Shown: positions 47,170 to 54,800 of the stretch, one piece after another
Numbering within the stretch: the stretch's first letter is position 1
How the letters are laid out: each line of letters begins with the position of its first letter
Assembly (NCBI GenBank): GCA_903872345.1
Contig: CAIQKM010000119.1
Location: 1 to 64,000, forward strand
Direction of reading: 5' to 3'
Source: an uncultured Verrucomicrobia subdivision 3 bacterium
GTDB taxonomy: Bacteria > Verrucomicrobiota > Verrucomicrobiia > Limisphaerales > UBA11358
DNA length: 64,000 bases
The notes under the pieces: generated by a model
The model's input: the letters and a program-made list of their open reading frames with translations, nothing else
The model's database searches: none
What the model was told of the DNA's origin: nothing
Position numbers and translations under genes: made by a program

Positions 47170-47625
47170 TTATTTGCCACCGCGATGATCCTGCTCTTCC
47201 GGCTTCCGGTCTTTCGGTTTGCCCTGCTGCCCTCGATTAACGCCCGCCGGTTTCCAGTTTCGCGGATACGACTGCCGGATCGCCTCGTGATGATTCGCCG
47301 GGGAATCATGAAAATTCATCCGCACCGAGGGCGAGGCCAGGAGCACATTCACCGAGATCCCATACGGCTGCGGCCGCGAAACCCATCTGCCCCCGTCTAT
47401 ATAGGCATATTCGCGCTGGGTGCGGTTGTAATAAACATCATAGCCGGGATAATATATGTATTCATCCGGCATCCCGACCGTTACGCCCACCACCGGTTGA
47501 TCCACCACCACTCTGGCCCGCGGTCCCTCCACATAACCCACGCAGCCCGTCAGCAGTGTCAGCAACGCCATGCCCGCAACTCTGCGCCCGGCCCCGCTTT
47601 GAAATACAATTATTCTGGTTTTCAT
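47170..47625 (-). CDS. Lipoprotein with Tyr-rich domain, paralogue of the 49.2-kb lipoprotein
   Basis: 151 residues from ATG 47623-47625 (an ATG nine bases upstream is also in frame). Lipobox LLTGC. The mature part is Tyr-rich (DEYIYYPGYDVYYNRTQREY) and carries a conserved block VLLASPSVRMNFHDSPANHH plus YPRNW. The same order and spacing occur in the protein at 49213-49632. The C-terminal tail is Lys/Arg/Gln-rich. Likely an outer-membrane-facing envelope protein of unknown role; the tandem paralogues bracket the CBM48-YqjDEK genes. Confidence 0.78.
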   Translation of the reverse strand: MKTRIIVFQSGAGRRVAGMALLTLLTGCVGYVEGPRARVVVDQPVVGVTVGMPDEYIYYPGYDVYYNRTQREYAYIDGGRWVSRPQPYGISVNVLLASPSVRMNFHDSPANHHEAIRQSYPRNWKPAGVNRGQQGKPKDRKPEEQDHRGGK

Positions 47626-47649
47626 AAAAAACATTGCCGCTTCCTGACA

Positions 47650-47961
47650 TCAGTTTCCCGACGCGTCCCGATCCGTGCGCCGGAATTGCTGCCAGAGCGA
47701 ACTGGCCGCCTGGAATCCTTTCAACAGGGTCGGCCACCACGATTTCTTCGCCGGCGCCGCCGCTTCCGCCTTTTTGCGCTGCAACGAAGCCAGTCCCGCC
47801 AGCAATGAAATTGCCGCCGTCGCCAGCGAGTGAATCGTTCCCGCCCGATCCGCCAGCACTTGGGCATCCCGGGCCAGATCTTGCCAGTCTTCCACCAGTT
47901 GGGCCCGGTTGAGGTCGCTTTCCGCGATCAACAACTGTTTGCGCAAAGAGAGCTTTTTCAT
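47650..47961 (-). CDS. YqjK-like small helical protein
   Basis: 103 residues from ATG 47959-47961, overlapping the YqjE-like stop by four bases; the longer frame upstream lies inside that gene. Starts KKLSLRKQLLIAESDLNRAQ, the YqjK-type opening, followed by amphipathic helices and a basic/Trp end (KKSWWPTLLKGFQAASSLWQ). Gene order YqjD-YqjE-YqjK supports the call, since YqjK itself is poorly conserved. Probably membrane-associated through its partner. Confidence 0.65.
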   Translation of the reverse strand: MKKLSLRKQLLIAESDLNRAQLVEDWQDLARDAQVLADRAGTIHSLATAAISLLAGLASLQRKKAEAAAPAKKSWWPTLLKGFQAASSLWQQFRRTDRDASGN

Positions 47962-48347
47962 GCCAGTATCTTTTCCAGGCACGCCCGGTCCTTCCGCAGT
48001 TGTTCCAGCGAGGACGCAAACATCTGCCACTCCCGCAGCTGGCACTGGAGCCGCCAGTAAAGACCGGCCGCCGCGCCCCCGTATAGGCCCGTCAGAATCC
48101 ATAGCACCGCCAGCGGCGACCACGCCCACAGCCACACGACCAGTGCCGCCGTGAGTGTAATCGCCCCGAGCAGGCCGAACGCCCCCACGCCCAGCGCCAT
48201 CAGCACAATGTGCAGTTGGTGGGCGCGTTCTTCCTGCACTTCCACCGTCAGCAGCTCCAGCCGGTTGCCCCCGATGGTCAGCAGCCGATGGCCTAATCGC
48301 TTCGTGGCTTCCACGAATTGCCGGAGATTGACAGTGTTGTCATCCAT
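47958..48347 (-). CDS. YqjE-like integral membrane protein (phage-holin superfamily III type)
   Basis: 129 residues. Cytoplasmic N-terminal helix (ATKRLGHRLLTIGGNRLELL, TVEVQEERAHQLHIVL) precedes two hydrophobic segments (LMALGVGAFGLLGAITLTAA, SPLAVLWILTGLYGGAAAGL) and a charged tail. This is the YqjE / holin-superfamily III pattern. In enterobacteria yqjDEK is a stationary-phase, stress-induced operon; YqjD localises ribosomes to the inner membrane. The same arrangement here fits the stress theme of the island. Confidence 0.8.
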   Translation of the reverse strand: MDDNTVNLRQFVEATKRLGHRLLTIGGNRLELLTVEVQEERAHQLHIVLMALGVGAFGLLGAITLTAALVVWLWAWSPLAVLWILTGLYGGAAAGLYWRLQCQLREWQMFASSLEQLRKDRACLEKILA

Positions 48348-48354
48348 AACTCAA

Positions 48355-48675
48355 TCAGTCGCATTTGCTGCCGCAACGACGTCCCAGCAGATAGCCGGCC
48401 AGCAACCCCGCGCCAATGCCGATTGCAATCGCCTGGTAAGGATTCGCCCGCACCGTTTCGTCCGCCACTTTCGCGCCGGCCACCGCTTTGTCGCGCACCT
48501 GACCGGCCATCGCCTTGGCCCGGTCGAGGGCGGCCGTGAGCCGTTGACGGGCTTCCCCGACTTTTTCCCCGGCCACACCGGCCGTCGCCGCCAGCAAGGC
48601 ATGCGCGTCTTCGGCGAGCTGGTTGAGTTCATGGCCGGTATTGGCGTTTCCAGTGGTTGATGTAGGTTGATTCAT
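48355..48675 (-). CDS. YqjD/ElaB-like (DUF883) tail-anchored membrane protein
   Basis: 106 residues from ATG 48673-48675, overlapping the CBM48 stop (ATGA). A long amphipathic helix (ELNQLAEDAHALLAATAGVA, ARQRLTAALDRAKAMAGQ) ends in the diagnostic DUF883 anchor VRANPYQAIAIGIGAGLLAG followed by LLGRRCGSKCD. The family is a tail-anchored inner-membrane protein that in E. coli binds ribosomes in stationary phase. The two Cys at the tip are unusual. Seven bases separate it from the YqjE-like gene. Confidence 0.88.
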   Translation of the reverse strand: MNQPTSTTGNANTGHELNQLAEDAHALLAATAGVAGEKVGEARQRLTAALDRAKAMAGQVRDKAVAGAKVADETVRANPYQAIAIGIGAGLLAGYLLGRRCGSKCD

Positions 48676-49052
48676 ATTTTTTTGTTTTGGTTTAAATTGG
48701 CATTCTTCAAAGGCAGGTTCGCCGCGTCTTCCAGTTGCGCGGATTCCACCGAAGTGGCCACCCGCAAAATCGAATTCCGTCCGCCGAATGGATTCGCCAC
48801 GGATTCCCGCGCCCGCGGGTCCGTCCGCCACTGACCGTCCACCACCAGGCAGTATTCATACACTCCCGGGGGCAGGGCCGTTTCCTTCCACCAGTTGCCC
48901 TCGCCCGACGAATGCAGCGTCTTGGCTTCCGGCTGCCAGCGATTGAACGTCCCAGCAATGCACACCGCGTGCGCCGTCGGGTCCGTGAATTCAAAGAGCA
49001 CCTTGACCAGCCCGGTTTCGGGTGCGTTGTCGTGATTATGATTATGTTTCAT
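48672..49052 (-). CDS. Free-standing CBM48 / AMPK glycogen-binding-like domain protein
   Basis: 126 residues from ATG 49050-49052 (His/Asn-rich start KHNHNHDN). A single early-set sandwich: VLFEFTDPTAHAVCIAGTFN, FNRWQPEAKTLHSSGEGNWW, LPPGVYEYCLVVDGQWRTDP, then NPFGGRNSILRV. These are the CBM48/isoamylase-N motifs, including the GxFNxW and YEY/W-x-P elements that contact glycogen. There is no enzyme domain attached. Stand-alone copies occur in several bacterial stress islands; role unknown, perhaps tethering to glycogen. Its stop overlaps the YqjD-like start. Confidence 0.88.
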   Translation of the reverse strand: MKHNHNHDNAPETGLVKVLFEFTDPTAHAVCIAGTFNRWQPEAKTLHSSGEGNWWKETALPPGVYEYCLVVDGQWRTDPRARESVANPFGGRNSILRVATSVESAQLEDAANLPLKNANLNQNKKI

Positions 49053-49187
49053 GTGTGCCGATTGTTTGGGGGTTTTGCCCCGTAAAATGGTCATTGAATT
49101 TGATTGGATGATGAGTGGCAGCGCCTCGTGGATCCGGCAGTTTTCTCATCCCGTAATCAGGATGCACTGTCAGGCGGTCCCGACACC

Positions 49188-49205
49188 ATGGGGTGTAACC
49201 CTACC
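49188..49205. promoter_or_regulatory. GGTGT-WWM-CCC element upstream of the CBM48-yqjDEK genes
   Basis: ATGGGGTGTAACCCTACC, about 135 bp upstream of the CBM48 start. It shares ATGGGGTGT-[AT][AT][AC]-CCC with elements upstream of the DUF11 and MlaA genes. A candidate operator of the island. Confidence 0.45.
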
Positions 49206-49212
49206 TTCAACT

Positions 49213-49632
49213 TCATTCCGCCTTCACCGCCGCCGCTGGTGCCGACGCCGTCCAGGTCCTCGGATATTTCACCAGCATGTCCGCGTGATGATTCGCCGGA
49301 TCATCATGAAAAGTCATCTTCACCGAGGGCGAAGCCAGCAATACATCCAGCGGCACACCGGTAAAACTGGGACGCAACATCCACGCCCCCTGCGTATAAA
49401 AGGCATACTTGTGCTGCCGCGCACTGTAATACGTTTCATATTGCGGATAATACGTGTAGTCATCCTCCGCCAGGAACGCATACGGCTCAATCGCGTAGGG
49501 TGCCGTTTGCTGCCGCTCCGCAAAACCGGGACGATGATTCGCGCAGCCGATCCCTGCCACTCCTCCCAGCAATGACAGGCACAACACCCATCCGGCTGGT
49601 TTATTCAATAGACAATATTTTATATTTTTCAT
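49213..49632 (-). CDS. Lipoprotein with Tyr-rich domain, paralogue of the 47.2-kb lipoprotein
   Basis: 139 residues. Signal VLCLSLLGGVAGIGC with a lipobox-like end at Cys30. The mature part repeats the pattern of the 47-kb lipoprotein: DDYTYYPQYETYYSARQHKY, a Trp-containing link, LDVLLASPSVKMTFHDDPAN, HHADMLVKYPRTW. Conserved Tyr pairs and the FHDxPANHH block define a domain that I do not recognise from named families. A strong palindromic element lies 38-62 bp upstream of its ATG. Confidence 0.78.
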   Translation of the reverse strand: MKNIKYCLLNKPAGWVLCLSLLGGVAGIGCANHRPGFAERQQTAPYAIEPYAFLAEDDYTYYPQYETYYSARQHKYAFYTQGAWMLRPSFTGVPLDVLLASPSVKMTFHDDPANHHADMLVKYPRTWTASAPAAAVKAE

Positions 49633-49667
49633 GGCCTCAGCATAGCCGGCTGACGGAACACCGCCAT

Positions 49668-49698
49668 CAGGTATAACCCACTGGGTATAACACCTTAT
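49668..49698. promoter_or_regulatory. Palindromic ACCCA-C-TGGGT element upstream of the lipoprotein gene
   Basis: GGTATAACCCACTGGG continues as TATAACACCTTAT. The right half matches the DUF11 upstream element at 21 of 29 aligned positions (GGT.T..CCC.CTGGGTAT..CACCTTAT). It sits in promoter position for the lipoprotein. Confidence 0.55.
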
Positions 49699-49743
49699 TA
49701 CTCACCAGCGAATCCTTTGAATTGATGGAATTCCCGGTTGAAA

Positions 49744-50181
49744 TCACCCTGCGGAATCATTCTTCAAACGGCCGAAAAGCCAGGCCGACAGGCCGAACAA
49801 AGTTGCATCCAGCCCCAAACTTTCCCAGCCAATCCGCCCACCGTGCACCGTCCCAAAACAACCGCATTCAATATTCAGCCCCCGCGCCAGCGCGGAAACA
49901 ATCGCCCCAAAAAACAGCACCGTCAGCCCCGCAATCACCAGCCCCGCCGCCCGCCGCCAGATACCCGCCAGCAACAACCCGCCCGCCAGCACCTCCACCC
50001 CGGGCAATGTCAAAGCCACCAGATTGACCAACCCCGGCGGCAATAGCCGGTAATGCCCCACCGCCACCGCAAACTGCGCCGGATTCGCCACCTTCAGCCC
50101 GCCCGCCACCACAAACACCGTCCCCAGCACTAGCTGCAGCAGCCGCGTCAAATATCTGCCCCCCACCAGCCTCGTTTTCAT
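49744..50181 (-). CDS. MauE/DoxX family membrane protein
   Basis: 145 residues from ATG 50179-50181, which overlaps the rhodanese stop by four bases. Four membrane segments (LQLVLGTVFVVAGGLKVANP, LVNLVALTLPGVEVLAGGLL, AAGLVIAGLTVLFFGAIVSA, SLGLDATLFGLSAWLFG) and the MauE hallmark NIECGCFGTV between helices 3 and 4. MauE-type proteins are linked to disulphide or thiol redox in the envelope. With a rhodanese upstream and a DUF1573 protein before that, a sulphur- or thiol-handling unit is plausible. Confidence 0.85.
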   Translation of the reverse strand: MKTRLVGGRYLTRLLQLVLGTVFVVAGGLKVANPAQFAVAVGHYRLLPPGLVNLVALTLPGVEVLAGGLLLAGIWRRAAGLVIAGLTVLFFGAIVSALARGLNIECGCFGTVHGGRIGWESLGLDATLFGLSAWLFGRLKNDSAG

Positions 50182-50669
50182 GGCCGCCCTCCCATGGTCA
50201 CTGGCAAACCCGCCGCGCGCCAGGCCGTCCATCCGTTGAACAAAACATGCACCCGGGTCTGTCCCTGTTCCCGCAACCGGCGCGCCAGCAGCCCGCTCAG
50301 CTCGCACTCCGAACCATCGCAATAAATCACAATGACCGCATCCGGCGTCAGCAGCGGCGCCAACTCCCAGAAATGCTCCGCAAACGATTGCGCCGGCAAA
50401 TTCAGCGCATTCCCAATATGGCCCGCCGCAAAATCCGCCGGCTCCCGTGCATCCAGAAACAGCGCCCCACCCTGCCGCCACCACTGCGCGGCCTGCTCCA
50501 ATGGCAGATATTTTTCAGGCGCGCCCGCCGTCGGTCTCACCACCACGGGAATGCCGCAGGGCGAGATCAGATTTGCCGCCAAACCCAATCCCGCCCCGAA
50601 CAGCACAATTACCAGTGCCTGCCATGCCAGTTTCTTCATTGCCGGTTTGCCGGTTTTATCCGCGCTCAT
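50178..50669 (-). CDS. Exported or membrane-tethered rhodanese domain protein
   Basis: 163 residues from ATG 50667-50669; ATG 50637-50639 would start directly at the hydrophobic segment KKLAWQALVIVLFGAGLGLAA and is equally possible. One rhodanese domain with LEQAAQWWRQGGALFLDARE, GHIGNALNLP and active-site loop YCDGSECELS (Cys117 from the first ATG). The extra Cys in the loop resembles the form often seen beside MauE. Expected to carry persulphide sulphur in the periplasm. Coupled by ATGA overlap to the MauE gene. Confidence 0.88.
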   Translation of the reverse strand: MSADKTGKPAMKKLAWQALVIVLFGAGLGLAANLISPCGIPVVVRPTAGAPEKYLPLEQAAQWWRQGGALFLDAREPADFAAGHIGNALNLPAQSFAEHFWELAPLLTPDAVIVIYCDGSECELSGLLARRLREQGQTRVHVLFNGWTAWRAAGLPVTMGGRP

Positions 50670-50714
50670 CCGCGTCCATCTGATTCATCGGTGGGTACAA
50701 CTTCAATTTGCCGC

Positions 50715-51758
50715 TCAGGGCTTGAACACATTCACAATCACCGGCACCTCAATGCGCGGCTGTGCCGCCACCGATGTTTCAAACGACACGTTGCCCGCCA
50801 GGCTGCTCGCCGGCGTCTCTCCCAATCGCGCCACCAGTTCGTAAACCTGGCCCGTCTCCTTCGGCACCAGTTCCACCGTCAGCCCCTTGATCGTGCTTTT
50901 CGGATTCTTCAGCGTCAGCACCTGGCCGCTCGCCGACCGGATCGTCACCCGGCGCAGTACCAATGATTCCGGACGTTCGCCGGTCACATTCGTCCCGGAC
51001 GGCACGCTCCAATAAAGCGCCTCCGGACTCAGCGCCACCTCACCGCTCACCTGACCATACAGGTAGATGCTCGACACCGGCGTATCGTTCGTGCTGTCCG
51101 CCGAATAAATCCGCACATACTCGTTAAAGCGCCGGGGCTGGCCTTCGCGATGAATCGCGATATGAATTGTCGCGCTCGATGCGTTTGTGCCACTCGCCGG
51201 CGCTACCGTCGCCGTGATCCACGGCTGCGAACCTTCCAGCCGGCTGATCTGCAACGGCTTCCCGTCCGTGCGCGTGATTGTCGTCACCTGCGCCAGGTCA
51301 TTCGAGCCGAAGGCCAGATCCGGCGACAGCGTCATCGGGTCCAGTTCGTACAACGGCGTGTAATCCACCTTGATCGTCAGTGAAACTTCCGGTGTCAGCG
51401 GATCATTCGAGCGCACCGCAATGTGTTTTTCCAAGACCCCTTTGTAAAAGCCCAGGCTCAGCGTGAACGGGATTTCCCCCGTCGCATCCGGTGCCAGCGT
51501 GTCCGGGTTCACCGCCGCCACCGTGCATCCGCACGAGGGCTTCGGTGTCTCCATTTTCAGCACCCCGGTGCCAATGTTCTTGAACTTGAAAGCACCCGAG
51601 ACGCTGGCGACATCCGAGATCTTGCCAAAATCATGCGTCGTTTCGGCAAACTGGATTTTTGGCGTTCCCGGCGCCGGGATTTCCTGCGCCTGGACCGCCG
51701 CATTCAGCGCGCTCAGTCCGATCAATCCTGCCAGCAGTGTGGTCGTCGTTTTCATCAT
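50715..51758 (-). CDS. DUF1573 family secreted protein
   Basis: 347 residues; signal peptide TTTLLAGLIGLSALNAAVQA. The first ~110 residues are DUF1573 (ETTHDFGKISDVASVSGAFK, FKNIGTGVLKMETPKPSCGC, SLGFYKGVLEKHIAVRSND), with the conserved SCGC pair. The remainder is a second and third beta-sandwich of similar type (LVLRRVTIRSASGQVLTLKN). DUF1573 domains are ASPM/SPD-2/Hydin-like Ig folds of unknown function, common in Bacteroidota and Verrucomicrobiota. It precedes rhodanese and MauE genes by 45 bp, suggesting one operon. Confidence 0.88.
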   Translation of the reverse strand: MMKTTTTLLAGLIGLSALNAAVQAQEIPAPGTPKIQFAETTHDFGKISDVASVSGAFKFKNIGTGVLKMETPKPSCGCTVAAVNPDTLAPDATGEIPFTLSLGFYKGVLEKHIAVRSNDPLTPEVSLTIKVDYTPLYELDPMTLSPDLAFGSNDLAQVTTITRTDGKPLQISRLEGSQPWITATVAPASGTNASSATIHIAIHREGQPRRFNEYVRIYSADSTNDTPVSSIYLYGQVSGEVALSPEALYWSVPSGTNVTGERPESLVLRRVTIRSASGQVLTLKNPKSTIKGLTVELVPKETGQVYELVARLGETPASSLAGNVSFETSVAAQPRIEVPVIVNVFKP

Positions 51759-51798
51759 GTATCTTTCTATTTGGTTTTCTATGCTTGTTTTAAAGGTT

Positions 51799-51826
51799 CC
51801 AGCCGAAGAAACATTTCTTCGGCTGG
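51799..51826 (-). terminator. Perfect 13-bp hairpin after the DUF11 repeat gene
   Basis: CCAGCCGAAGAAA and TTTCTTCGGCTGG pair perfectly around a 2-nt loop, 24 bp beyond the DUF11 stop. The minus-strand continuation is AACCTTTAAAAC, a weak U-tract, so it may attenuate rather than fully stop transcription into the DUF1573 gene. Confidence 0.7.
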
Positions 51827-51849
51827 AGATGGTTTGGCTGGTTAACGTT

Positions 51850-54800
51850 TTATGGCGTCGCCTTGAAGCGGAAGAACCGCGAAGGCTGACCCGTGGTCGG
51901 ATTGGTGATAATTAGCGTTCCGCCCGTGCCCGCCACCGTCTGCAAGTCTGTCCAGACCGGATCCGTCAGCTTGTTCTTGTATTGCACCGTGTAGGATTCA
52001 CCCGTCACCGTCGGAATGGACATCCGGAAGAACCCGCTGAGCAGCGTGGCATCTTGCACCACCATCGTCGAGTAGGCCAGCTGCACCGGCCCCGCGCAAT
52101 TCGCCGCCGCCGACACCGTGCGCGACTGGCACATATCCACGCCCATGGCCGTCACCGTGTTCGTCGGCATAAACGTCACCACACTGTTGGTCACAAATGT
52201 GGTCAACTCATTCGTGACATAGCTTGTCACCACATTCGTGACGAACGCCGTCAGACTGTTCGTCGTCACCGTGATTCCCGCCGGGCGCAGGTAGTAGAAC
52301 AGGTTGGCGCCGTACCCCACATCCGTGGCCGTAAAGGTCAGGGCGTTCAGGTAATTTGTCCCCAGACTCATCCGGTCGGTAACTGTATGTGTCACCGGGT
52401 CAATCGTGCCAATCACCGAACCGACGCTAGTATGCCGGAGATAGGCAAAGATGCCTGTTCCCCACGTGGACACCGTGCCGGGAATGAACACCAGCGCATC
52501 AAAGTTCGTACCCACGCCGTACCGATCCGTCTCCACGCCGCCCGGTGTGGGATTGATCGTGCCGAAGGTTGACAACCCCGTCACATCCTGGCGCAGGTAG
52601 TAGAACATGTTCGCGCCGTATCCCAAATTCGCCGCCGCGAAGGCCAGCCCGGTGTATCCGGTATTGGGCAGCACCCAGAGATCCGCCGAGGAGGATGCCC
52701 CCTGCGCAATGATCTCCCCGAAGCTTGCCACCCCGGAGTTGTTGTGACGGACATAGTAGAAGTTGATCTCCCCGAACCCGACATCCGGCGCCGCCATGGT
52801 GATCGCATCATAGTTGCTGGACGTCAGACTGAACCGGCTCGTGACCGGCCCGACTGCCGGAAAGCTATCAAACGTGTTCAAACCGGTGGTCGGCTCACTG
52901 ATCGTATAGAACAGCGTCGGCCCCCAGTTCTCATTCTGGTCCGCATACATCAGCGTGTGCAGATTGCTCGTCACATTGAAGCGATCCGTTAGCGCCAGCG
53001 CCACCGGGTCAATCGTTCCGAAGGTCGGCGCCACCGTGTTCGTCATATACGTCACCGTGGTTACCGGCAGGATCGTGCTGACCACGTTCGTCGTAATCGT
53101 GCCGGAACTGTTGGTCGTCAACGTCGTGTTGGTCGTCTGGTTCAACCCGCCGGTCGCGATATAGCCGCCCGTGAAGGGGGCCGATTGGCCCGGTGCCAGT
53201 GATACCAGGTTCAGTACCGGTATGCTATTGCTCGGCTGGCTGCTGAACACCAGCACGTTCAACAACGTAATATTGCCCGTATTGGTTACCACGCCGGTGA
53301 ATACCACCGGGCTGCCGGCGGTCACCGGCCCGATCGGGCAGGTTTCCATGATGCCCAGCCCCGGCGTGGTTGTCGTCACGCACGCGGTCGCGATCCGGTT
53401 CGACACTGTTATGGATGAGCACGCGCTCTGGCCCATCACCATGAAGTTGGCCGTCATCGTGCAGGAATTCAGCGGCACCGTATATGTGCCGGTGAAATTC
53501 GTCACCGCCCCGGGCGCGAGAGTGGCCACCGTGAACACCGTGGTATTCGCCACCGGTTGATCACTCTTGACCATGATGTTCGTCAGCGTCGCGGTACCCG
53601 CGTTGCTCACACTGCCGCTATAGGCGGAGGAACCGCCCGGTATCAGCGGCGTGGACGGGCAAACCGCCAGTACCGCAATTTGCGGCGTGGTCAGCACCGC
53701 GCAAGTCGTGCTCGCCGAATTCGTCACCGTTCCACCGCACAGGCTCTGCCCGGTCACCGTCGAAATGCTCGTGCTCGCGCAATTTGCCGGCGCCACATAG
53801 CTCCCCGAGTAGTTCACACTTGCTCCGGGCGTCAGCATGGCCGCCGTGAAGACCGGTGTGCTCCCGCTCTGGTTATTCAAAACCGTCACCCCGGTCAGGG
53901 TGATGTTGCCCGCATTGCTCACGCTCCCGCTGTACGTCAGCAGCGCGCCGGAAACCGCCGGGTTTGTCGGACAGTTCTGCTTCAGGATCAATAACGGCGT
54001 CGTGCTGATCGGACAGCCCGCCAGGTTTGTCGTCAAATTCGCCCCGCAAATGTCGCGACCGCTCGCGCTCACCGGGAAGAAACAGGCGTTAAACGGCACC
54101 AGGGCCGAACCGGAATAAACCTCCGATTCACCGGGCGCCAATTGCAGCGGTCCCAGCACCGGGTAATTCGTACCCAGCGGACCGAACACAAACACATTCG
54201 TCAGCACCACATCCCCCGTGTTCGTCACATAGCCGCTGAACTGATACAGACTGCCCATCACCAGCAGGTTTGTGGGACAGTTCGGCACCACCACGATGCC
54301 CGGCAGTGACAGCAGCGGACAAATCGTGGTCGCCGTGGACGTCACATTGCTCTGCGTACAGTGGTTCTGCCCGGTCGCCGTCAGCGTATCCAGGATGTAA
54401 CAGCAGCAGGTCGGCGCGATATAACTGTTCGTAAAGGACACCAGCACACCCGGAGCCAGGGTGATCGGCCCGATCACCGGCGCGTTGTTCGAAGGCGCAT
54501 TGTCCACCACATACACATTCACCAGTGACACATTCCCGGCGTTGCTCACCGAGCCCGTGTAGGTGAAGAGTCCGCCGCGCGGCGTCGGCAGGGCCGGACA
54601 GTTCTTGGTTACCACGATGCGCGGCGACGTCGTTACCGGACATGTCGTCGAGACGCTGTTCGTCACCGGCTGATAATTGCAGACATCCAGGCTTGTCACC
54701 GAAACCGTGTCGTTGCCGCAGAAATCCGGCGGAATGGTATAAGCCGCCACATAGGTCAGCGACTGCCCCGGGGCCAGCACCGTCGTCACCGGCAGCAGCG

